A DNA stretch of 55,637 bases from Rikenellaceae bacterium. GTDB lineage: Bacteria > Bacteroidota > Bacteroidia > Bacteroidales > UBA932. This document shows positions 18,977 through 25,835 of this stretch, piece after piece. Location of the stretch: positions 1-55,637 of the forward strand of contig CAAGIG010000024.1 in the NCBI GenBank assembly GCA_900769885.1, in the 5' to 3' direction. Numbering within the stretch: position 1 is the stretch's first letter; the number at the start of each line of letters is the position of its first letter. The notes below the pieces were generated by a model that was not told the DNA's origin, made no database searches, and saw only the letters and a program-made list of their open reading frames with translations. A program made the translations under genes and the position numbers.

Positions 18977-20776
18977 CTATTCTGAGACAGGCCGTACACT
19001 CACCCCGCAGCTGCGGTTATACCAATTGACACGGTGGCAAGAACTATTGAAGTACAGGATGCAAGCGAAGTCGTCATTACTCACGTAAAGTGCAGAACGC
19101 CAGTCGTCATCATTAATCTTGTAAGGTGCAGAACCCCAGTAGTAACCGTACTCTCCTGCGTAGTCAAGCGATGACCTGCGGCGATAACCAGCAGCAGGCA
19201 GAAATATACTGTTACCATTAGGGCCCGTAACCTTATACCCTTTAATTCCATTCTGGGTGATCCATTTCCATTTGCACTCATTTATCAACTCTTTCATTTC
19301 CTTCTCTGTAGGCAAACGCCAACTGCCGCCCCATTTTGCACGAGCAACATCAAAGTTTGAATTACCTGCAATATCACCCTTTGATTTGCCGTATGTTTCA
19401 GAATTGGATTGTCTATACTTACTTTTTGTCTCAATCTCCCCCCAAGCATAATAATCCCCATATCCCTCAGGAGAAGATGCCCCAACATTGCAAGTTGCCC
19501 ATTTCAAACCACTCGGCAAGCCCAAATCTACATATTCGTGACCTTTGATTTTACCCGATTTTGAGCCGGTAACAGCCGCCGAAGATGATTGTGATTTGGC
19601 AGCCACCAACACTGAGCGGGCCAACTGCGCCACTGGTGTCCGTACCGAAGATGATTGTGACTTGGCAGCCACCAATACTACATTCTCCTCTATTGTCTCC
19701 CCTTCCTTGACAACAATTGTCTTGGTTTGAGGTTCATATTTATCCCTTGATATTGAAACGGTATGAGAACCAATAAGGATATTGTCGAGAGTCAGAGGGG
19801 TTTTGCCATACTCCTTGTTATCGATTTTCACAGTTGCCCCCAAAGGAGAGGACATCAGCACCAATGTTCCCACAATCGGCACAGGAGCATCCAATGTAGA
19901 CTTATATTGCTCACCATCCTTCACATCTACATATTTTGAAGTAGATCTGTGATTCTCCCTACGACACTCTATCTGATATGTACCGGGACCCAAAATACCT
20001 TTCCACGAAGAAGTCCCTTTTTTCTGACCATCCACATAAATATCTGTACCCGAAGCAGCAACCAACTCCACATCAGCAAAATTAGGTCTCAACACAACCT
20101 CCTCGATATGAGTTCCATTCTTCGATTCTAATTTTACACGCCCCTCTGATTTATGATAATACTCTGCCACCACTGAAAAAGTATAAGTCCCCAACTCGAT
20201 ATATTTCGCAACCTGGCCATATTCATCCGTTGCCCCAAATAAAGACTCCACACCATCAGAATTAGTGTAAGTAACCATAATTCCAGCCTTTGCAGGAGTT
20301 ATCTGAAACATTAAAGTTCCCTTCCCAACTACAGCCACCTCTTTCTTCACCGAGATTTTCATCCGATAAACAACCCCCGACTCCAAAGTATATCCGAGAT
20401 CATAACGATGCACAGTCTTATACCCTTGACGACTCACACTCACCTGCTTAGCGTTCTTCTGAACATAAACCCATAGCTCCCCATCTACCTCCTTCACAAT
20501 AGATTTAAGCATCCCAAAATCAAAACGATAATCCGACAACTTATCCTCAGGATCATCACTGCTGACCTTCACAATCGAATACAAATACCCACTACCATCA
20601 ACCATCTTAGTCGTATCCCCACGTCCAGACAAATCAAAAGGATCCTGCACAAACTCAGAAATAGTGAAAATCTTTTCAGATTGAGCAAAAGAAACAACAG
20701 CCGACAAAACCGACAAAGCCACCAAAAGAGCCAAACACCTAATATATCTAACCAAAGAAATCATAGAATTCACCAT
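18977..20776 (-). CDS. Surface protein with PEGA repeats and a C-terminal FISUMP (CLec-like) domain
   Basis: This 599-residue protein is exported (signal peptide to about residue 31, ending VVSFAQ). Residues 35-225 are a beta-rich region of unknown family. Two PEGA-type domains follow (TDIYVDGQKKGTSSWKGIL, then GATVKIDNKEYGKTPLTLDN). A linker holds two copies of VLVAAKSQSSS, encoded by a 66-bp duplication. The C-terminal 190 residues are the Fibrobacter succinogenes major paralogous type (GHEYVDLGLPSGLKWATCNV, then WGGSWRLPTEKEM and SVRPVSE). This fold is related to C-type lectins, and related domains are reported as diversity-generating-retroelement targets. Between 19007 and 19081, 23 of 25 codons end in C or T, the pattern left by such mutagenesis. 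An alternative ATG lies at 20764. It lies between direct repeats. Confidence 0.75.
   Translation of the reverse strand: MVNSMISLVRYIRCLALLVALSVLSAVVSFAQSEKIFTISEFVQDPFDLSGRGDTTKMVDGSGYLYSIVKVSSDDPEDKLSDYRFDFGMLKSIVKEVDGELWVYVQKNAKQVSVSRQGYKTVHRYDLGYTLESGVVYRMKISVKKEVAVVGKGTLMFQITPAKAGIMVTYTNSDGVESLFGATDEYGQVAKYIELGTYTFSVVAEYYHKSEGRVKLESKNGTHIEEVVLRPNFADVELVAASGTDIYVDGQKKGTSSWKGILGPGTYQIECRRENHRSTSKYVDVKDGEQYKSTLDAPVPIVGTLVLMSSPLGATVKIDNKEYGKTPLTLDNILIGSHTVSISRDKYEPQTKTIVVKEGETIEENVVLVAAKSQSSSVRTPVAQLARSVLVAAKSQSSSAAVTGSKSGKIKGHEYVDLGLPSGLKWATCNVGASSPEGYGDYYAWGEIETKSKYRQSNSETYGKSKGDIAGNSNFDVARAKWGGSWRLPTEKEMKELINECKWKWITQNGIKGYKVTGPNGNSIFLPAAGYRRRSSLDYAGEYGYYWGSAPYKINDDDWRSALYVSNDDFACILYFNSSCHRVNWYNRSCGVSVRPVSE
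19007..19081 (-). other. Candidate hypervariable segment of the FISUMP domain
   Basis: These are residues 566-590 of the FISUMP protein. All codons except CTG and TGG are NNY, with Ser, Asn, Asp, Phe, Ala, Cys, Ile, Tyr, His, Arg and Val all drawn from the set reachable by adenine substitution in AAY codons. The stretch ends just before the conserved SVRPVSE tail. No template repeat or reverse transcriptase was found in the window. Confidence 0.45.
19581..19712 (-). repeat. 66-bp tandem duplication in the linker
   Basis: GAAGATGATTGTGAYTTGGC starts at 19581 and again at 19647, exactly 66 bases apart. It encodes VLVAAKSQSSS twice in frame. It lengthens the linker before the FISUMP domain by 22 residues. 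Confidence 0.7.
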
Positions 20777-20872
20777 ATTGATATAACAAAAACAACCTTG
20801 CTAAGTTAACAAAAACTACACACAAATAAAGACCAATATATAAAAAAGCACTCACCAGCACCACAACAACAC

Positions 20873-21018
20873 CCTGTCATTCCCAACGAAACATCCTCAT
20901 CATTCCCAACCCAATACACTCGTCATCCCCGACTCCGATCGGGGATCCAAACCCAAACTCCATTGTCATCCCCGACTCCGATCGGGGAACCAGATACCCG
21001 ATAAAGCCTGGTATGACC
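20873..21018. repeat. REP-like hairpin repeat, copy 2 (double)
   Basis: Two complete hairpin units with the core CCCCGACTCCGATCGGGG (20921-20949 and 20964-20992) follow degenerate GTCATTCCC units. The ATACCCG...CCTGGTATGACC hairpin comes next. The block is a direct repeat of 18868-18971. Confidence 0.75.
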
Positions 21019-21190
21019 AAAAGAGCTGGGTCTGGTCAAAAGAGTTTGGTATGACCAAAAGAGCCGGGTATCAAACACCTTTAAATATAACCGCAATAAC
21101 AGACCATATCAAAAGCCACCCCGAATTGCGTGCGAACGTTTTAGCGAAGCGTTTAGTGAGTTCCGATTATGATAACTACAAAAATTATCT
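21019..21190. repeat. Degenerate repeats and a fragment of the dispersed repeat
   Basis: Positions 21019-21070 hold three short units of the type AAAAGAGNNNGGTATGACC that recur at 21641-21700. Positions 21118-21175 (GAATTGCGTGCGAACGTTTT) match part of the longer dispersed repeat at 21601-21935. No gene is present. Confidence 0.55.
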
Positions 21191-21241
21191 TTCAATGCCG
21201 GACACCGATCCACAATAAATACCCTTCCAAAAGGACTTACT

Positions 21242-21463
21242 GCACGTTAGAGAATAATAAATACTACGCTGCCGTGCACTAATTATACTTACACAATAGC
21301 CAAATCAACATCACTGCCCGTCAGCGAACAAAAACAAACACGCTACCGTGCAACAACCCTATCCAAAAGTAATTCAATCAATACCTACCGCCCGTCAGCA
21401 CAAGCAAAAACACCTGGAGCACCAATCTGCCCCTACAGATATCTACAAAGCCAAATCACTGTT
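21242..21463. repeat. Imperfect tandem repeat, period 74, three units
   Basis: GCACGTTAG (21242), GCCCGTCAGC (21316) and GCCCGTCAGC (21390) are spaced by 74 bases. ACGCTGCCGTGCA (21266) and ACGCTACCGTGCA (21340) follow the same period. The third unit diverges into the CACCTGG inverted-repeat element. No open frame crosses the block. Confidence 0.5.
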
Positions 21464-21541
21464 CCAGGTGTACCAAAAATCAGCAGCACCTGGAGCACCA
21501 GAACACCCTCTAACCCCAATTTGCGCGCCAGGTGTTTTTGC
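21404..21541. repeat. Four-arm CACCTGG/CCAGGTG inverted-repeat element
   Basis: A perfect 14-bp inverted repeat (GCAAAAACACCTGG, 21404-21417; its complement at 21528-21541) encloses two more arms, CCAGGTG (21464-21470) and CACCTGG (21487-21493). The alternating arms could form one long outer stem with an inner hairpin, or two side-by-side hairpins. It resembles either a small mobile element or a structured RNA. No coding potential is visible. Confidence 0.55.
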
Positions 21542-21600
21542 CAGAAATTAATCTAACAAAAGTACCTTTGTCTATAAATTAGTATTTCAATGTACAGGTA

Positions 21601-21935
21601 TCTTACACCGCGACACAAGATGCCCGGTCAGGCCGGGTATGACAGAAAGAGCCGAGTCTGGCCAAAAGAGTTTGGTATGACCGAAAGAATCAGATATGAC
21701 AACATCATACCCGACAACATACAAGCACTTTTCCGTGCCCGAAACAAATTCAAGCCATCCGGAATTGCGTGCGAACGCTTTGCGGAGTGAGGACCAAGGG
21801 CGATGAGAGAATGAGCAGGAAAAGGGCTGCTGTGTCTGAGCCGAAGGCGAGTTCGGCAGCCCCTGCACATTCCGAAAGAGCCCCCGAACGGAGCACCTAG
21901 TGAGCAGCAATTCCGAGTGGCACCTGAATGGCCGA
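21601..21935. repeat. Dispersed noncoding repeat, long copy
   Basis: Read on the minus strand, this block shares several segments with 54598-54775: TGCCACTCGGAATTG, TGCTCACTAGGTGCT, CAATTCCGGATGGCTTGAA, GTTTCGGG and TATGATGTTGT, in the same order. It carries an extra insert of about 120 bases with a GGGCTGC/GCAGCCC hairpin (about 21825-21864). One end has the hairpin GATGCCCGGTCAGGCCGGGT. Short open frames inside look fortuitous. Confidence 0.65.
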
Positions 21936-21951
21936 CACTAATAATTATTCA

Positions 21952-22057
21952 GTTGAGTAAAAACACACTCATTTTTTTGCTCAACGAAACAGAATTTATT
22001 CATTTTGAACCGATTCAAGCACCATTGAGCAATAAAACAGCCATTTCTTTGCTCAAC
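21952..22057. repeat. Twin hairpins built on GCTCAAC
   Basis: Two related units follow each other. GTTGAG (21952-21957) pairs with CTCAAC (21980-21985), and TTGAGC (22025-22030) pairs with GCTCAA (22051-22056). Each right arm is followed by GAAACAG or GATACAG. They stand about 150 bases upstream of the outer-membrane protein gene. Confidence 0.45.
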
Positions 22058-22187
22058 GATACAGTATCACAATAAGCGGAAAGAGAATGGTATCTGTATT
22101 TGACTCATAACAGGTACAACCCAGAAGCAGGCAACAACTGAAGATTGAAGAATCAAAGAGTATGAACCCGATTTAGAAAGAATTTGC

Positions 22188-22195
22188 TATATTTG
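22188..22195 (+). promoter_or_regulatory. -7 box of the outer-membrane protein gene
   Basis: TATATTTG is a perfect match to TAnnTTTG. Transcription would start near 22201, which makes the ATG at 22217 rather than the one at 22202 the likely start. No -33 box is clear. Confidence 0.55.
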
Positions 22196-22216
22196 TCATA
22201 AATGAGAAAAACAAAA

Positions 22217-22870
22217 ATGAAAAAAACACTATTAACAATCGCAATTCTTGCAGCCACACTAATCACTGCAAGCGCACAAATGCAAGGAAACCTTTACGTT
22301 GGAGGCAGATTAGGCTACAGCACAAACACCATCACCGCCAAATACAGCTATGAAGGAATCACACTCTCAGGTCAACTACCCGGCACATCATCATTCTCAA
22401 TAATCCCCGAAGTGGGCTACTTCGTCATAGACAACCTAAGAGTATCATTCAGCGCAGGCTACGAACTGGGCGTACAACAAACCTCACAACAGCAAGGAAA
22501 ATGGCTAACAGACAGAACACACTTGTTCGAATTCGGTCCCTCAGTATCATACTACCTGAATCTGCTTGATGACAAACTATTCTACACTCCCGAACTCGGA
22601 GTATACGGAGCATTCGGAGCATTCAAACAAGACCTTGATCTCTCAACAACCAAAAAATACGGAGTATCAGCATTCGCATTGAGAATAAACCTGATAGCAT
22701 TTGAATACAGCATCAATCAAAACATCTCGGCATTTGCCACCCTCGGAGCATTGGAATTTCATATACTCGCAGCACAAAGCGACAACCCCAATGACCCCAA
22801 AATAAACGCAAGCAACCTGAATTTCAACATCCTATCAAGTGCGACAGCAGGGGTAAGATACTATTTCTAA
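22217..22870 (+). CDS. Outer-membrane beta-barrel protein
   Basis: The product (217 residues from this start) has a signal peptide ending in ASAQM. It then shows alternating amphipathic strands and ends in an aromatic residue (AGVRYYF), as in small outer-membrane barrels (OmpW/OprF-like, PF13505 type). Motifs such as YVGGRLGYSTN and FSIIPEVGYFVIDNL are typical of this class in Bacteroidota. The function is unknown. I chose the ATG at 22217 because a -7 box at 22188-22195 would put the transcript start at about the upstream ATG (22202). The Dabb gene follows one base later. Confidence 0.75.
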   Translation: MKKTLLTIAILAATLITASAQMQGNLYVGGRLGYSTNTITAKYSYEGITLSGQLPGTSSFSIIPEVGYFVIDNLRVSFSAGYELGVQQTSQQQGKWLTDRTHLFEFGPSVSYYLNLLDDKLFYTPELGVYGAFGAFKQDLDLSTTKKYGVSAFALRINLIAFEYSINQNISAFATLGALEFHILAAQSDNPNDPKINASNLNFNILSSATAGVRYYF

Positions 22871-22871
22871 T

Positions 22872-23177
22872 ATGAAGAAAATCAAACATATAGTAATGTG
22901 GAAGTTCCGAACAGATACAGAACTTACCCCCACAGAAGTGGCACAAACAATGAAAACAAGACTTGAAGCCCTCAACGGACAAATAGAAGGTCTTATCAAA
23001 ATGGAAGTAGGAATAAACGACATCGAATCCTCAAACGCATTTGATGCCGTACTGATAAGCGAATTTGAAAGTGCAGAAGCCCTCGAAAAATACAAAAAGC
23101 ACCCACTGCACGTCCCTATCAGCACATTCTGCAAAGAACACCGCACCGACCGTAAAAGTGTAGACTACTACATATAG
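22872..23177 (+). CDS. Dabb (stress-responsive alpha/beta barrel) domain protein
   Basis: This 101-residue protein matches the Dabb family of dimeric alpha/beta barrels: the start KKIKHIVMWKF, then LEALNGQIEGLIKMEVGIND, and HPLHVPISTFCKE near the end. Members are small, cytosolic and stress-linked, mostly of unknown substrate. It starts one base after the barrel gene stop and is followed by a terminator, so the two form an operon. Confidence 0.85.
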   Translation: MKKIKHIVMWKFRTDTELTPTEVAQTMKTRLEALNGQIEGLIKMEVGINDIESSNAFDAVLISEFESAEALEKYKKHPLHVPISTFCKEHRTDRKSVDYYI

Positions 23178-23203
23178 AAACTCTCATAATTTAAAATAAA
23201 CCA

Positions 23204-23239
23204 AAATCCCAAAAGTCACATCAAAAACTTTTGGGATTT
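23204..23239. terminator. Bidirectional terminator
   Basis: A perfect 13-bp stem (AAATCCCAAAAGT, 23204-23216, with 23227-23239) has a 10-base loop. It lies between the convergent Dabb and GNAT genes and has A/T-rich flanks on both sides. Confidence 0.85.
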
Positions 23240-23275
23240 ATTATTTCATAGACACATCCGAACGCACTAGTAAAA

Positions 23276-23791
23276 CTACATAAGTTTATAAATCTCAGAA
23301 ACTTTCATAAACCCTTTGCGCATAAAATACTCGTGTGCAGAGTGATTGTGCAACCCCGACTCAAGATAAACATCCTTAACACCTTTCTCCCTTAGCCATC
23401 CAAGAGCCCTCTCCAGCAACATACTGCCAATACCCGACTTGCGGCACTCACCATTTACAAGCACATCACAAACCATTCCAAAAGGCTCAGCCCCATCGTC
23501 AGTAATCTCAACCACACAAAACCCTACAATAACACCCTGAGAAACAGCCTTAAAAACCACTGCCTCATCGACAGAATCGATCTTACCATTAATATATTTG
23601 AGCCATTGCTCCCGAGCCGCAGGCGCCACAGAAGTTACAAACTCCCCATCCACAAACCGACCTACACCGACCCCCATCTGAATCTCCCCGTGAGAAATAT
23701 ACTCACTATTAGCCGAAATATGACCCAAAAACATATCACACAAAACAGGAACATCCCCCCTTTGCGCAACCTCAATCATCAAATTATCCAT
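23276..23791 (-). CDS. GNAT family N-acetyltransferase
   Basis: This 171-residue acyltransferase has the GNAT core: the beta4 strand GVIVGFCVVEITDDG, then the acetyl-CoA pyrophosphate loop CRKSGIGSMLLERALGWL (about residues 117-134), and the C-terminal motif B SGLHNHSAHEYFMRKGFMKV. The substrate is not known. It begins eight bases after the two-TM membrane protein gene, so the two are likely co-transcribed. An alternative ATG four codons downstream is possible. Confidence 0.85.
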   Translation of the reverse strand: MDNLMIEVAQRGDVPVLCDMFLGHISANSEYISHGEIQMGVGVGRFVDGEFVTSVAPAAREQWLKYINGKIDSVDEAVVFKAVSQGVIVGFCVVEITDDGAEPFGMVCDVLVNGECRKSGIGSMLLERALGWLREKGVKDVYLESGLHNHSAHEYFMRKGFMKVSEIYKLM

Positions 23792-23799
23792 ATATAAAA

Positions 23800-25740
23800 C
23801 TATTTAATAAAGACATACCAGAACTTCTTGATTGAATTCTTTATCACAATCAACAAAGCGAAGAAAGTCAAAGCCGCGACCACAGCCACCAAATAGGCAG
23901 CAATCCCCTTAGTATCAATACCTAAAATATGATGCAAAAATGGCATACTAGAATCCTGGAAGAAAAGCTCGAAAGTCGAAGCAATGGAGATAATCGCCAA
24001 GACAATATTCAGGAAGAAATCAGACTTCATAGCCTTGAAGTTACTCAAATTCTGCAAACTGTTATCGACCATCTCAATCACACTTTTAAGTTGCTCCATA
24101 TCCTCATTAAGACCCAATCGGCGAGTTGTCCTGCCAGACATCACCAGATGAGAAGCGAACTTGGAATATTGGACCATATCCAATTGCAACAGCTTTCTGT
24201 TCAGTCTCATACTCATCAAAGCATTCTCTCCGATAAGTTCCTCGTGACTATTGTTCGAAGTAGACATTGAAACATTAATAAGCTGTTCCTTAACAGTATT
24301 GACAATATATTTCTTCGCCAGCACCATCTGCAAAATCATCAGATATTCGGGCCACGAAACGTGATAGCGCGCCCTCTCCTTCAAATGGTCCTCCCAATCG
24401 ACCCCATCATCATCCGCCCCACGCCTTCCATACGTTCCAATCACCACAGAAACATTACTTCCCGCCAAAACCAAATCATCAGTATCAATAGCAATATTCT
24501 CCCCACACACCTCATCGTAGGCCAAAGGATCCCTGTATCTCCACTCCTGAGGATAAAGAGTCATCAACCCAATCAGCTCCGGCTTATGAAAATCGCGAAT
24601 ATGATTCACAATATCTGCCTCTGAAAGGATAATCTCATCACTCTTGGCATTCTCCTTATCCTTCTTCTCAAACAAATCCTTCCCATACTCATCCAAATGG
24701 GCAATATTCTCCCAAATATCGACCATCGCATAATGCAAATCATCCTGAGCAGAATTGGCAAGTGCCTGAGTCACAGGATGAGCATTCTTAATATCCTCAA
24801 AAGTAAGTCCCTCTGAAAAAGCTGTACAATACTTTGAAATATATCTCTTATAAGCAAGACAAATCGGGTCAAAAGTCCTTCCGCTACCTGTCAAATCGAT
24901 TTCAGAAATAGGTTCAGTCAAAGGGTTTCCATCCTCATCATACCAGAAATTCTTGATATGCAGATATGTAGTCAAATCGATAAAACTTTGAGAAGCCATC
25001 TGCTCCGCATTACCCGAAAGATCCCTGCTCCAATACTCCCCGGCCAAAAAAGTGGAGAGCAATGCAATAATATGATCGGTGACAACCGAAGAATTTTCTC
25101 CTGTAACCTTATCCAAAATATGAGCAGCCTCCTGATCAAACAAAAAACGGTAAGTCAAAGAGACTGTATTTCCAAAGAAAAGAGACAACTCCACGCGAGC
25201 CTTTCCCTTAAGAACAACATTATCAAGTGAATCATCCTTAAAATCAAAAGGCATCTCAAAATCAAATCCCCTCAATGCAAACCTATATACACTTTTTCCG
25301 GGAAACACCTTCACATTGGAGAGAATAGAAGCAGGTCGCAACCCCTTCCGGCTAATCAGCCTTTTAACAGAATTAAAACTGACGCATTTATATCGAGTCT
25401 CAAGTTTCTCGTGATCGGCAGAAAGGGTAAAAATCTGTTTTTCAATGTTTTGAGGCACATACTTTATCCAAAGATTCTCCTCCTTCATCTCATCCAAAAT
25501 ATCTTTTTCAACCTCCTGAGGAGCATCTCCGGAAGATTTATCTGCCGATTCATTTCCCTCACAATTATCAGAAGATGTTACATTCTTCACAGATTCTTCC
25601 TTAGGAATAACAACAGCATTTTCATCCACACAAAAAGAGAGTGAATGATGCAAATGGAAAGTCTGGATAAAAATAGCGGAAAAACCGGGATAGCTCAAAC
25701 CGTGTCCATCCTCTCCGCAACAATAATTATAATCTGCCAT
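23800..25740 (-). CDS. Large cytosolic-domain protein with two C-terminal membrane helices (CorA-like topology)
   Basis: I do not recognise this 646-residue protein. Residues 1-560 are soluble, with an acidic Lys/Glu/Asp stretch at about 50-90. Residues 480-560 are helical and likely coiled coil (KLLQLDMVQYSKFASHLVM, then MEQLKSVIEMVDNSLQNLSN). Two hydrophobic helices end the chain (FFLNIVLAIISIASTFELFF and AAYLVAVVAALTFFALLIVI), followed by a basic tail. A long helix leading into two terminal helices is the CorA magnesium-channel layout, but the GMN motif is absent. It may be a CorA-like sensor or effector. A -7 box (TAATTTTG, 25777-25770) lies upstream. The GNAT gene follows by eight bases. 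Confidence 0.5.
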   Translation of the reverse strand: MADYNYCCGEDGHGLSYPGFSAIFIQTFHLHHSLSFCVDENAVVIPKEESVKNVTSSDNCEGNESADKSSGDAPQEVEKDILDEMKEENLWIKYVPQNIEKQIFTLSADHEKLETRYKCVSFNSVKRLISRKGLRPASILSNVKVFPGKSVYRFALRGFDFEMPFDFKDDSLDNVVLKGKARVELSLFFGNTVSLTYRFLFDQEAAHILDKVTGENSSVVTDHIIALLSTFLAGEYWSRDLSGNAEQMASQSFIDLTTYLHIKNFWYDEDGNPLTEPISEIDLTGSGRTFDPICLAYKRYISKYCTAFSEGLTFEDIKNAHPVTQALANSAQDDLHYAMVDIWENIAHLDEYGKDLFEKKDKENAKSDEIILSEADIVNHIRDFHKPELIGLMTLYPQEWRYRDPLAYDEVCGENIAIDTDDLVLAGSNVSVVIGTYGRRGADDDGVDWEDHLKERARYHVSWPEYLMILQMVLAKKYIVNTVKEQLINVSMSTSNNSHEELIGENALMSMRLNRKLLQLDMVQYSKFASHLVMSGRTTRRLGLNEDMEQLKSVIEMVDNSLQNLSNFKAMKSDFFLNIVLAIISIASTFELFFQDSSMPFLHHILGIDTKGIAAYLVAVVAALTFFALLIVIKNSIKKFWYVFIK

Positions 25741-25769
25741 AAGTCAAATATCAGTTAAGCGACAATAGA

Positions 25770-25777
25770 CAAAATTA
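25770..25777 (-). promoter_or_regulatory. -7 box of the two-TM protein gene
   Basis: TAATTTTG on the minus strand, 29 bases before the start, in the T-run of the upstream M16 terminator. No -33 box is clear. Confidence 0.4.
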
Positions 25778-25814
25778 TAAAAAAAATCGGCAGGAAGAAC
25801 TCTCCCCACCGATT
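25778..25814 (-). terminator. Terminator after the M16 peptidase gene
   Basis: AATCGG (25785-25790) pairs with CCGATT (25809-25814). On the minus strand a run of T residues follows directly. It stands 22 bases past the stop codon. Confidence 0.65.
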
Positions 25815-25835
25815 AAATATAATATTGTTCAAATA

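Noticed and set aside
21242..21541. CRISPR array
   Set aside because: Only three units with period 74, poorly conserved, without uniform direct repeats and without cas genes.
21590..21910. Coding frames on both strands (up to 107 residues)
   Set aside because: They fall in a dispersed repeat with hairpins, have no recognised domain, and are not kept in the second copy at 54.6 kb.
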